Positions 17,658 to 25,441 of a DNA stretch of 64,000 nucleotides are shown here, one piece after another (positions within the stretch are counted from its first letter, which is position 1; the number at the start of each line of letters is the position of its first letter). This DNA comes from Pseudoflavonifractor sp. AF19-9AC (GTDB lineage Bacteria > Bacillota > Clostridia > Oscillospirales > Oscillospiraceae). The position numbers and the translations under genes were made by a program. A model generated the notes under the pieces. The model did not search any database. It saw only the letters and a list, made by a program, of their open reading frames with translations, and had not been told where the DNA came from. The stretch is taken from contig NZ_QUGI01000005.1 in the NCBI RefSeq assembly GCF_003478995.1, forward strand, positions 70,976 to 134,975. Direction: 5' to 3'.

Positions 17658-17784
17658 GGAGAAGTTGGCCATAATACCAACAAAAATCGAGAGCGAATTT
17701 TGTGCTAATTAAATAAAGAAGTAACAAATGGGAGAAAGAATGGGGCGATGCGCCCTTTTTTACCAAAGAAAAAGAGCGAAAAAA

Positions 17785-17820
17785 TTTCGGGATCGCCACT
17801 TGAATGGGGCAATCCCGAAA
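17785..17820 (-). terminator. Terminator of the winged-helix regulator gene
   Basis: TTTCGGGATCGCC (17785-17797) pairs with 17808-17820 with one G-T/A mismatch. On the minus strand a run of six T follows; A/T runs on both sides could make it bidirectional. Confidence 0.8.
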
Positions 17821-17873
17821 AAATATTCAGAGAGAAAAGAAGAGCAGGCGGTGGAACCGCGGAACAAAGAAGG

Positions 17874-19211
17874 TCAAAATTCCAGGGAAATTCGGTACAG
17901 GTTCTGGGGACGGCCCTTGTTGCCCACCCGGCGCTGACCGGCAATCTGGGCATAGCCTCCGGTGACCAGGGCCTTGAGCACCCGGTTGGCCACACGCAGG
18001 GAGAAGCCCTGGTGCCGGATCAGCTCCTCCGAGGTGAGCTGGTCGGTCCGCTCCGCCTGCATGGCGGAAATGACCCGGTAAATGGTTTCCGCCGACAGGT
18101 GGCAGCGGTTGGCGGCCTCCTCCACCTGGGAGGCAGACACCCCGGACTCCGGCAGGCTGGAGCGGGGAGTCAGAGGCAGGGAACGGATGGCCTCGCTCTC
18201 ATCGATGTAGACGCAGGTGTCCTGCTCCAGATGGGCGCGGTAGTCCTGGGCCTGCATGGCGTGGCTCCGGGCGCTGGCCAGGTCGGGGCCGCTGCCCAGG
18301 CTGACCAGACCCTGAAAGCCCACCTGCTGGTCCAGCCAGGGGCCCAGATCGCAGAGGGTAAACTGCTGCGTAATGGTCTCCAGCTGTTCCAGGGTGAGGT
18401 AGAGCTCCACGTCGCTTAAATCGTCCTTCAGCACCGGGTCAATCTGGCGCTGGCGGCAGTACTCCAGCAGGGCCTGCTTGAGGGACAGCAGCTCCAGCCC
18501 CTGGTTGGCGGCCAGCTGCCGGGCCCGCAGGTCATAGCGGGGGCTGATGCGGATGACGGCGGACTGGTTTCGGCGCAGGGTCTCCGTCCGGATCTGCTTG
18601 ACACACTGCTCCAGAGCCTGAATCATGGAGTTGCGGCTGGGGTAGGAGTAGTAGCACTCCACATCCTCGCCGGCCAGGCCCTGGACCACGCTGTTGTAGT
18701 AGGTGATGACCACATCCAGCTTGCCCGCACGGCACCGGCGCTGGTAGTCGGCCACCAGCATCCGCTCCTGCTCATCCAGCTCCGCCACCGTCATGCCCAG
18801 AAAGTGGCGGTTGTGCTCCTCCACCAGCTCGGGCAGCCGGTCCTCCTCCAGCACCTGGACCAGGGGCACGTCATCTCCCACAAAGTCGATGCCGATGCGG
18901 GCGGGGTCGTAGCTTCCCCGCTGGAACAGCAGCCCCAAAAGAATGCGGTAGGTGTTGATGAGGTAGTGCCCGATGCGGTCCTTCACGGCGTAAGGGGGTG
19001 TGTCCACCTCCCAAAGGGCGGCCAGAGGGATGACGCCGCTGACCAGAAAGGCGTCGTAGTGGCCCTTCTGGGCCAGAAAGACCTGCTGCAGCTCCGGCAG
19101 GGTCTCATAGCAGAAATAGGTGATCCGGTGGCCCTGCCACGTGTCACCCAGCATATTTTTGCAGTAGTTGAGAAAGTGCTCCTGGAGCAAAAAGGCAATT
19201 TCCTTGTCCAT
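17874..19211 (-). CDS. Predicted winged-helix transcription regulator of the M20-YfcC genes (445 aa)
   Basis: I do not recognise the family. The C-terminal ~85 residues look like a winged helix: a helical segment VEEAANRCHLSAETIYRVIS, then RVANRVLKALVTGGYA and a wing ending GNKGRPQNLYRI. The first ~200 residues form a separate mixed alpha/beta domain with PELQQVFLAQKGHYDAFLVS, which may sense a ligand. The start is uncertain: ATG 19211 has no SD close by, while AAGGAG about 23 nt upstream would serve an in-frame GTG/CTG. It sits upstream of, and on the same strand as, the M20 and YfcC genes, separated by a terminator, promoter and palindrome, which suggests local control. Confidence 0.7.
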   Translation of the reverse strand: MDKEIAFLLQEHFLNYCKNMLGDTWQGHRITYFCYETLPELQQVFLAQKGHYDAFLVSGVIPLAALWEVDTPPYAVKDRIGHYLINTYRILLGLLFQRGSYDPARIGIDFVGDDVPLVQVLEEDRLPELVEEHNRHFLGMTVAELDEQERMLVADYQRRCRAGKLDVVITYYNSVVQGLAGEDVECYYSYPSRNSMIQALEQCVKQIRTETLRRNQSAVIRISPRYDLRARQLAANQGLELLSLKQALLEYCRQRQIDPVLKDDLSDVELYLTLEQLETITQQFTLCDLGPWLDQQVGFQGLVSLGSGPDLASARSHAMQAQDYRAHLEQDTCVYIDESEAIRSLPLTPRSSLPESGVSASQVEEAANRCHLSAETIYRVISAMQAERTDQLTSEELIRHQGFSLRVANRVLKALVTGGYAQIAGQRRVGNKGRPQNLYRISLEF

Positions 19212-19399
19212 AAAACTACGGGCCCGCAGGCCCACTCCTTCGTCCGTGATCCTCTTTATTTTAAGCGAAGGCTGAGGGGGTTTCAACCCTCTTTTGGAGG
19301 AATGGGCGGCGAAAGCAGGGAGAAAATTTCGAAAAAATTTATATTTGCATACCGGGTTGTTTACAAGTATCATTTACACTGAACAGGAAGGTGATGGGC

Positions 19400-20820
19400 A
19401 TGAGACGGCGCATTTTTCTCTTTTATACCCTCTCCCTGGTGCTGTCGCTGGTGGTGCTGCTTGGAGTGAGCAGTCTGGTGGTCCAGGGGGTATCCCGGTT
19501 TTATCAGGAGCGGGCGGTGCCTGCGGCGGACGAGCGCTCGGCCCAGGCCCAGGAGATTCTGGGGCAATGGTCGGAGTCAGACCGGGACTGGCGGACGCTG
19601 GACCGGGAGCTGGACCGGCAGGGCTATCAGCTGCTGGTGGAGTTCAATGGGCGCCCCCTCTACTCCTCCCTGGATCAGTTCCAGGAGGAGGTTTACCGCC
19701 GCCTCTCCGGTCGGGCAGCCTGGCCGGAGGAGGGTACCCTGGTCCTCCAGGACCAGGGAATGGTGATGGTGGGCCGGCGGTGCGGGGCGTGACTCTCATT
19801 GCCATGCCTCAGCCCGTGATGCCCGAGGTACTGGGGCGGCCCCGACCCCAGACAGAGGCGGTGGTGCTCTCCCTGTTCCTCAGCGGACTTGTGGTCATCG
19901 GCATGATCGTATTGCTGAGCCTGCTGCTGGCCCGCACCCAGATCCGGCGGATCATGCGCCCGGTGAATGCCCTGACCCAGGCGGCCCGGCGGGTGGAGGC
20001 GGGGGACCTGTCCACCCCGGTGGGCTACGGGGGACAGGACGAGTTTTCTGCCGTCTGTGCCGCCTTTGACCATATGCAGGAGCACCTGCGCCAGGAGCGG
20101 GAGAAGAGCGCCAGCTATGAGAAGGCCCGCACCGACCTGGTGGCCGGCATCTCCCACGACCTGCGTACCCCCCTTACCTCGGTGAAGGGCTACATCAAGG
20201 GAATGCGGGACGGGGTGGCCAATACCCCGGAGAAGCGGGAGCAGTATCTGGATGTGGCCTACCGCAAGGCCTGCGACATGGAGCGGCTGCTCCAGCGGCT
20301 CTTCTACTTTTCCCGTATGGAGACGGGCAATCTGCCCCTGAACCTGGTCTCCACCGACCTGGGGGAGTTTGTGGCCCGGTTTGCCCGGGAGACCCAGGAG
20401 GAGCTGGCGGAGACCGGGGGCAAGGTGGTGCTGCGGGGAGCCCCCGCCGCCCACCCGGTGCGCATGGACCGGGAGCAGATGTACCGGGTGCTCACCAATC
20501 TGAAGGAAAACGCCCTGCGCTACGCCGGGGCAGAAGAGCTGGTGCTCACCCTGACGGTGTGGCGGCAGGGGGACCGGGAGTGCCTGCGCTTCGCGGACAA
20601 CGGCCGGGGCGTGTCCCCGGAGCAGCTGCCCCACCTCTTTGAGCAGTTCTGGCGGGGGGATAGCGCCCGGAGCAGCAAGGGCGGCGAGGGCAGCGGCCTG
20701 GGGCTCTATATTGTGCAGTACATTGTGCAGGCCCACGGGGGCACTGTTCAGGCGAAAAACGACGGGGGCCTGGTCATCGAGCTTGCCCTGCCCTGTGAGG
20801 AGGAAGAAGAACATGAGTAA
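19400..20820 (+). pseudogene. Sensor histidine kinase interrupted by a -1 frameshift
   Basis: Two frames together make one OmpR-partner kinase. The first (19400-19792) encodes TM1, RIFLFYTLSLVLSLVVLLG, and an extracytoplasmic domain, and ends in an early TGA at 19790-19792. The second frame resumes with AVRGVTLIAMPQPVMP, TM2, HAMP (IMRPVNALTQAARRVEAGDL), the H-box GISHDLRTPLTSVKGY, N-box LKENALRYA, G1 box ADNGRGVSP and G2 box GSGLGLYIV. One extra G at the GGG of 19771-19773 would join them as VMVGPAVRGV. It is either a true mutation or a single-base sequencing error; no classical slippery heptamer is present. The response regulator gene overlaps its end by 8 nt. Confidence 0.85.
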
Positions 20821-21502
20821 GCTGCTGATCGTGGAGGACGACAAGGAGATCGCCATGCTGGAGCGGGACTACCTGGAGCTCTCCGGCTTTGAAACCAAGG
20901 TGGTGGACGATGGAAACCAGGCGGCCCAGCTGGCCCTCACCGGGGAATATGACCTCATTCTGCTGGACCTCATGCTGCCGGGGTGCGACGGCCTGGACGT
21001 GTGCCGCCGTATCCGGGACCGGGTGGACGTGCCCATTTTGATGGTCACCGCCCGGTCGGAGTCGGTGGACAAGATCCGGGGACTGGGCCTGGGGGCGGAC
21101 GACTATGTGGCCAAGCCCTTCGACCCGGCGGAGCTGGTGGCCCGGGTAAAGGCCCACCTCAGCCGCTACAAGCGGCTCACCGGCGGCCGGGGGGAGGACG
21201 ACGGGGCCATTACCGTGGGGGACGTGCGCATCCTGCCCCAGAGCTGGCAGGTGTTCAAGGGGGACCGGGAGGTAAAGATGCCCAACCGGGAGTTTGCCCT
21301 TTTGAAGTACCTGGCGGAGAACCCCAACATGGTCTTTTCCAAGGAACAGCTCTTTGAGGCCATCTGGGGCTATGACTATCTGGGGGACAGCGCCACCGTC
21401 ACCGTCCACGTGGGGCGCATCCGGGACAAGATCGAGGACGACCCGGCCAACCCCAAGATTATTGAGACGGTGTGGGGCCGGGGCTACCGGCTCAACGGAT
21501 GA
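20813..21502 (+). CDS. OmpR/PhoB-type response regulator (229 aa)
   Basis: Two-component regulator. The receiver has VEDDKEI, phospho-acceptor Asp52 in LILLDLMLPGCDG, Thr in MVTARSE and Lys in YVAKPFDPAEL. The C-terminal winged helix includes MPNREFALLKYLAENPN and ends TVWGRGYRLNG. Start ATG 20813 follows GAGGAGGAAG and overlaps the kinase stop. A terminator follows, then three GTTTCGA direct repeats at 11-bp spacing upstream of the efflux operon, the classical geometry of OmpR-family binding sites; control of that operon is therefore likely. Confidence 0.94.
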   Translation: MSKLLIVEDDKEIAMLERDYLELSGFETKVVDDGNQAAQLALTGEYDLILLDLMLPGCDGLDVCRRIRDRVDVPILMVTARSESVDKIRGLGLGADDYVAKPFDPAELVARVKAHLSRYKRLTGGRGEDDGAITVGDVRILPQSWQVFKGDREVKMPNREFALLKYLAENPNMVFSKEQLFEAIWGYDYLGDSATVTVHVGRIRDKIEDDPANPKIIETVWGRGYRLNG

Positions 21503-21517
21503 ATCGGCAAAAAGACC

Positions 21518-21550
21518 AAAGACGCGGGGAAGTGCCCCGCGTCTTTTTTT
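21518..21550 (+). terminator. Terminator of the two-component genes
   Basis: AAAGACGCGGGG (21518-21529) pairs with CCCCGCGTCTTT (21535-21546), followed by further T residues. Confidence 0.9.
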
Positions 21551-21584
21551 ATTATGGGCAAAATTGGGACAGGCGCTGGAAAAT

Positions 21585-21649
21585 GTTTCGAGTCTGTTTC
21601 GAAACCGTTTCGAAATGGGCCCCGGATCGTTCAGAATTGACTGCTACAA
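21585..21649 (+). promoter_or_regulatory. Activator-type promoter with three 11-bp-spaced GTTTCGA repeats
   Basis: GTTTCGA occurs at 21585-21591, 21596-21602 and 21607-21613, exactly 11 bp apart. A TACAAT -10 element lies at 21644-21649 and no recognisable -35 stands at the right place. OmpR-family dimers bind such helical-phase direct repeats just upstream of -35, so this is a strong candidate site for the regulator at 20813-21502. Confidence 0.8.
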
Positions 21650-21700
21650 TGACCGGGAAACCAAGCAGCATAAGGTCCGTGGGAAAGGAAGCGTGTGGAT

Positions 21701-23437
21701 ATGAAGCTGGACATCCGGAAGAAGACAGCCCCCGGGGAGGAAAAACGCCCTCTGCCGGGACTTTTTACGAAAAAACCGGGGAACAGGGGGCGGAAATGGC
21801 GGAGGCTCATTGCGGCTGTGGTAGTGGTGGCCGTGCTGGCCGGCGGAGGCATGTACCTGCTGGGCGGCGGCCAGACGGCGGCGGCCCTGGATGCCTCCTA
21901 CACCACGGCCCAGGTCACCCGCATGGACATCACCTCCTCCATCACCGGCAGCGGCACCCTGGAGGCGGCCAACTCCTACTCGGTGACCACCCTGGTGGAG
22001 GGCACCATCCTCACCGACAGCTTTGAGGAGGGGGACCAGGTGGAGGAGGGTACCGTGCTCTACACCATCGACTCCTCGGACAGTGACGCTTCCCTGGAGC
22101 AGGCGGAGATCTCCCTCCAGCAGGCCCAGCGCAATTACAACAATCAGCTGGAGAACCTGGAGAAGCTGAACCTCACCGCCCCCGCCGCCGGGACGGTCTA
22201 TTCCCTGGATGTGGAGGTGGGGGATGAGGTATCCGCCGGACAGCAGGTGGCCTCCATCCGGGATTCCGGCACCATGAGCCTGACGGTGAACTTCCCCTCG
22301 GACGACGCGGCCTCCTTCTACGTAGGCCAGAGCGCCACGGTGACCCTGGACTCCACCTTCGAGACTCTCAGCGGCACCATTTCCAAAATCAGCGGCGTGG
22401 ACACGGTGCTCACCGGCAACATCATGGTCCGCTCGGTGACCATTGACGTCTCCAATCCCGGAGCTCTGTCCACCGCCCAGAGCGCCAGTGCTTCCGTGGG
22501 CTCGGTAACCAGCACGGGCAGCGGCACCTTCGCCTACAAGGCGGAGGAGGCGGTGACGGCGAAGACCTCCGGCACCGTGACCGCCCTGCGGGTGTCCGAG
22601 GGGGATCGGGTGTCCAAAAACCAGGTGCTGGTGGTGCTGGAGAGCGACGATCTGGAGGATTCCGTCCAGAACGCCTCCGAGTCCCTGCGCAACGCGGAGC
22701 TCTCCCTGGAAAACCAGTATGACCGCCTGGAGGACTACACCATCACCTCCCCCATCTCCGGCACGGTGGTGGATAAGTACTATAAAGCTGGAGAGACCTC
22801 CGAGGCCAACCAGGTGATGTGCAGCATCTACGACCTGTCCTACCTCACCATGACCCTCATCGTGGATGAGCTGGACATCTCCAGCATCGCCGTGGGCCAG
22901 ACGGTCACCGTCACCGCCGACGCGGTGGAGGACCGGACCTATGAGGGAGTGGTCACCAAGGTGAGCGTGGCGGGCACCTCCTCCGGAAGCGCCACCACCT
23001 ACCCCGTGACCATCCGCATTGACGAGACCGAGGGCCTCCTCCCCGGCATGAGCGTGGATGCGGTCATCCAGCTGGACAGCGCCACCGACGTGCTGGCCAT
23101 TCCCTCGGCGGCCCTCCAGCGGGGCAACACCGTGCTGGTCACCGCCGACTCCCCCAGCGCGGTGGACGGTACCCTGGTGGAGTCGGACAGCGAAGAGGGG
23201 ACCGACTACTACTCCGTGGAGGTCACCATCGGCGTCAGCGGGGATAATTACATCGAAATTACCTCCGGCCTGCAGGAGGGGGACACGGTGGCCTACATCG
23301 CCGCCAGCTCCTCGGAAAACGGCATGGCCATGGGGATGATGGGCGAGATGCCCGGCGGCATGATGGGCGGCCAGATGCCCTCGGGAGGCATGCCCTCCGG
23401 CGGAATGCCCTCGGGCGGCGGCCCGGGAGGGCGGTGA
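21701..23437 (+). CDS. HlyD/MacA-type periplasmic-adaptor-like efflux protein (578 aa)
   Basis: Membrane-fusion/adaptor subunit of an ABC exporter. A cytosolic Lys/Arg-rich start is followed by one TM helix (about 35-55: AAVVVVAVLAGGGMYLLGGG). Biotinyl-lipoyl-like halves flank coiled-coil segments, and the motif TAPAAGTVYSLDVEVGDEVS occurs first, then a second TSPISGTVVDKYYKAGE; a beta-barrel follows. The last ~40 residues are a Met/Gly-rich tail (MGMMGEMPGGMMGG...). ATG 21701 is favoured because AAGGAA is 10 nt upstream. It is the first gene of adaptor - ATPase - permease - SLH protein. Duplicated lipoyl units make it longer than typical MacA (about 370 aa). Confidence 0.9.
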   Translation: MKLDIRKKTAPGEEKRPLPGLFTKKPGNRGRKWRRLIAAVVVVAVLAGGGMYLLGGGQTAAALDASYTTAQVTRMDITSSITGSGTLEAANSYSVTTLVEGTILTDSFEEGDQVEEGTVLYTIDSSDSDASLEQAEISLQQAQRNYNNQLENLEKLNLTAPAAGTVYSLDVEVGDEVSAGQQVASIRDSGTMSLTVNFPSDDAASFYVGQSATVTLDSTFETLSGTISKISGVDTVLTGNIMVRSVTIDVSNPGALSTAQSASASVGSVTSTGSGTFAYKAEEAVTAKTSGTVTALRVSEGDRVSKNQVLVVLESDDLEDSVQNASESLRNAELSLENQYDRLEDYTITSPISGTVVDKYYKAGETSEANQVMCSIYDLSYLTMTLIVDELDISSIAVGQTVTVTADAVEDRTYEGVVTKVSVAGTSSGSATTYPVTIRIDETEGLLPGMSVDAVIQLDSATDVLAIPSAALQRGNTVLVTADSPSAVDGTLVESDSEEGTDYYSVEVTIGVSGDNYIEITSGLQEGDTVAYIAASSSENGMAMGMMGEMPGGMMGGQMPSGGMPSGGMPSGGGPGGR

Positions 23438-23447
23438 GGAGGCGGCC

Positions 23448-24182
23448 ATGAACCCACTCATTGAATTTCAGCAGGTGTGCAAGTACTACCAGATGGGGGA
23501 AACCACGGTGGTGGCCGCCGACCACATCTCCTTCCAGATCTATAAGGGGGAGCTTGTGGCCATTGTGGGCTCCTCCGGGTCGGGCAAATCCACCTGCATG
23601 AACATCATCGGCTGTCTGGACGTCCCCACCCAGGGTACTTATCTTCTGAAAGGGCAGGACGTGGGCCAGATGAACAAAAATCAGCTGGCGGAGGTGCGAA
23701 ACCAGCTGCTGGGCTTTATTTTTCAGCAGTATAACCTCTTGCCCAAGCTGAATCTGGTGGAAAACGTGGAGATTCCCCTAATGTACGCCGGGGTGTCCAA
23801 GCGGGAGCGCCGGGAGCGGGCCCGGGCCGCCCTGGAGGAGGTGGGGCTGGGGGAAAAGTGGCGCCACAAGCCCATGGAGCTCTCCGGCGGCCAGCAGCAG
23901 CGGGTGTCCATCGCCCGGGCCTTGGTGGGCCACCCAGCGGTCATTCTGGCCGACGAGCCCACCGGCGCCCTGGACTCCCGCACCGGCCGGGAGGTGCTGG
24001 GGATGCTCCAGGACCTCCACCGCCAGGGCCACACCGTGGTGCTCATCACCCACGACAACTCCATCGCCGTCCAGGCCCAGCGGATCATCCGCCTGGAGGA
24101 CGGCCAGGTGGTCTATGACGGCCCCTCCAACGCGCCGGAGGCGGTGGTCACACCCAGGGCCGCGGGAGGAGGGAGCCTATGA
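23448..24182 (+). CDS. MacB/LolD-type ABC exporter ATPase (244 aa)
   Basis: ATPase subunit. Walker [12 protein letters not shown]-loop [13 protein letters not shown], signature ELSGGQQQR, Walker [15 protein letters not shown] and H-loop [10 protein letters not shown] are all intact, and the LolD-family motif (N-L-L-P-x-L / T-G-A-L-D) is clear. The start has a GAGGAGG ribosome site and is 10 nt after the adaptor stop. Its stop overlaps the permease start (ATGA). Close paralogue of the ATPase at 56881-57630. Confidence 0.95.
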   Translation: MNPLIEFQQVCKYYQMGETTVVAADHISFQIYKGELVAIVGSSGSGKSTCMNIIGCLDVPTQGTYLLKGQDVGQMNKNQLAEVRNQLLGFIFQQYNLLPKLNLVENVEIPLMYAGVSKRERRERARAALEEVGLGEKWRHKPMELSGGQQQRVSIARALVGHPAVILADEPTGALDSRTGREVLGMLQDLHRQGHTVVLITHDNSIAVQAQRIIRLEDGQVVYDGPSNAPEAVVTPRAAGGGSL

Positions 24183-25369
24183 AGCTGACGGAATCCCTAG
24201 CGCTGGCCCTGAAAAACATTGTCTCCAGCAAGGTGCGTACCCTGCTCACCATGCTGGGCATCATCATCGGCGTGGCGGCGGCCATTGTCATTGTGGGCCT
24301 GGGCAACGGCCTGGAGCAGTACGTCACCGACAGCTTCTCCGACCTGGGCACCAACACCCTGACGGTGACGGTGATGTCCCGGGGCTCCACCCGGTCCCTG
24401 GACGCCGAGGACATGTATGAGCTGGTGGAGGAGAACAGCCAGTATCTGGACCTGTGCTCCCCCACGGTGCCCATGATGGGCTATGTGAAGATTGGCTCCG
24501 AGACGGTGGACAGCACCACCTCCCAGGGGGTGAGCGAGGACTACTTTGCCATCGCCGGACTGGAGGTGGCCTCGGGCCGGGGCCTTCAGTACAGCGACAT
24601 GGCCACCCGGTCCAAGGTGTGCGTCATCGGCGCCTATCTGAACCAGGCCTACTTCGGCGGAAACGCCGTGGGTGAGACCCTTCGGGTGGGGGGACAGAGC
24701 CTCACCGTGGTGGGGGTGCTGGCCCAGCAGGGGGACACCCCGGAGGAGGGGGGCAGCGACGACTGCCTGTACCTCCCCTACACCACCGCCGAGCGCATCT
24801 CCGGCGAGGCCAGCTCCTACACCATCACCATGCAAAGTGAGGACTACATCGACCAGAGCGTGGCCGCCCTGGAGGCCGCCCTCTATGAGGTCTTTCAAAG
24901 CGACAGCTACTACACCGTCACCAGCATGGCGGAGATGCTGGAGACCATGACCAGCATGATCAACATCCTGGTGGGGGTTCTGGCGGGCATCGCCGCCATC
25001 TCCCTGGTGGTGGGCGGCATCGGCATTATGAACATCATGCTGGTGTCCGTCACCGAGCGCACCCGGGAGATCGGCATCCGCAAGTCCCTGGGGGCCAAGG
25101 AGCGGTATATCATGCAGCAGTTCGTCATTGAGGCTGCCGCCACCAGCGCCCTGGGCGGGATTATCGGCATTCTGTTTGGGGACGGACTGTCGGCGGTGGC
25201 CACCACAGTCATCGCCCGGATTTCTGAGGAGAGCATCACCGTGGCCCCCACCCTGGGGGCGGTGGCCCTGGCCTTCGGCATCTCCGTGGGCATCGGAATC
25301 CTCTTCGGGTATCTGCCCGCCAAGAAGGCCGCCCGCCTCAATCCCATCGATGCCCTGCACTACGATTAA
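24179..25369 (+). CDS. MacB-type ABC permease, FtsX family (396 aa)
   Basis: Permease of a type VII ABC exporter. TM1 with the conserved KVRTLLTMLGIIIGVAAAI opens the MacB_PCD extracytoplasmic domain (about 50-230). The FtsX domain follows with three helices (about 265-395), including IGIMNIMLVSVTERTREIG and the closing KKAARLNPIDALHYD. Such systems act mechanically on outward-facing substrates rather than pumping them through a channel. Starts at ATGA overlap with the ATPase. Paralogue of 57627-58862. Confidence 0.94.
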   Translation: MKLTESLALALKNIVSSKVRTLLTMLGIIIGVAAAIVIVGLGNGLEQYVTDSFSDLGTNTLTVTVMSRGSTRSLDAEDMYELVEENSQYLDLCSPTVPMMGYVKIGSETVDSTTSQGVSEDYFAIAGLEVASGRGLQYSDMATRSKVCVIGAYLNQAYFGGNAVGETLRVGGQSLTVVGVLAQQGDTPEEGGSDDCLYLPYTTAERISGEASSYTITMQSEDYIDQSVAALEAALYEVFQSDSYYTVTSMAEMLETMTSMINILVGVLAGIAAISLVVGGIGIMNIMLVSVTERTREIGIRKSLGAKERYIMQQFVIEAAATSALGGIIGILFGDGLSAVATTVIARISEESITVAPTLGAVALAFGISVGIGILFGYLPAKKAARLNPIDALHYD

Positions 25370-25441
25370 CCCACCGGCGCCCCGGCGGCATTCGGCTGCC
25401 GGGACCGCCGGACGAAAACCAATGGAAAGGGAGTTTCGGCA
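25370..25441 (+). promoter_or_regulatory. Intercistronic hairpin region before the SLH gene
   Basis: The 72-nt gap contains nested inverted repeats (outer CCGGCG / CGCCGG, inner CCCGGC / GCCGGG) but no T-run. The second copy of the operon has a comparable G+C-rich hairpin gap at 58863-58970, so the arrangement is conserved between the paralogous operons. Confidence 0.55.

Larger units (their letters stand above)
17558..17784. other. Intergenic region with leftward promoter of the M20-YfcC operon
   Basis: A+T-rich gap of about 230 bases with no gene; the regulator's terminator lies immediately to its right. It contains a leftward promoter and a palindrome, listed separately. Nothing else is evident. 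Confidence 0.6.

Noticed and set aside
19768..19795. Programmed -1 frameshift in the kinase gene
   Set aside because: No X-XXY-YYZ slippery heptamer or downstream pseudoknot-like structure was seen, so mutation or sequencing error is more likely.
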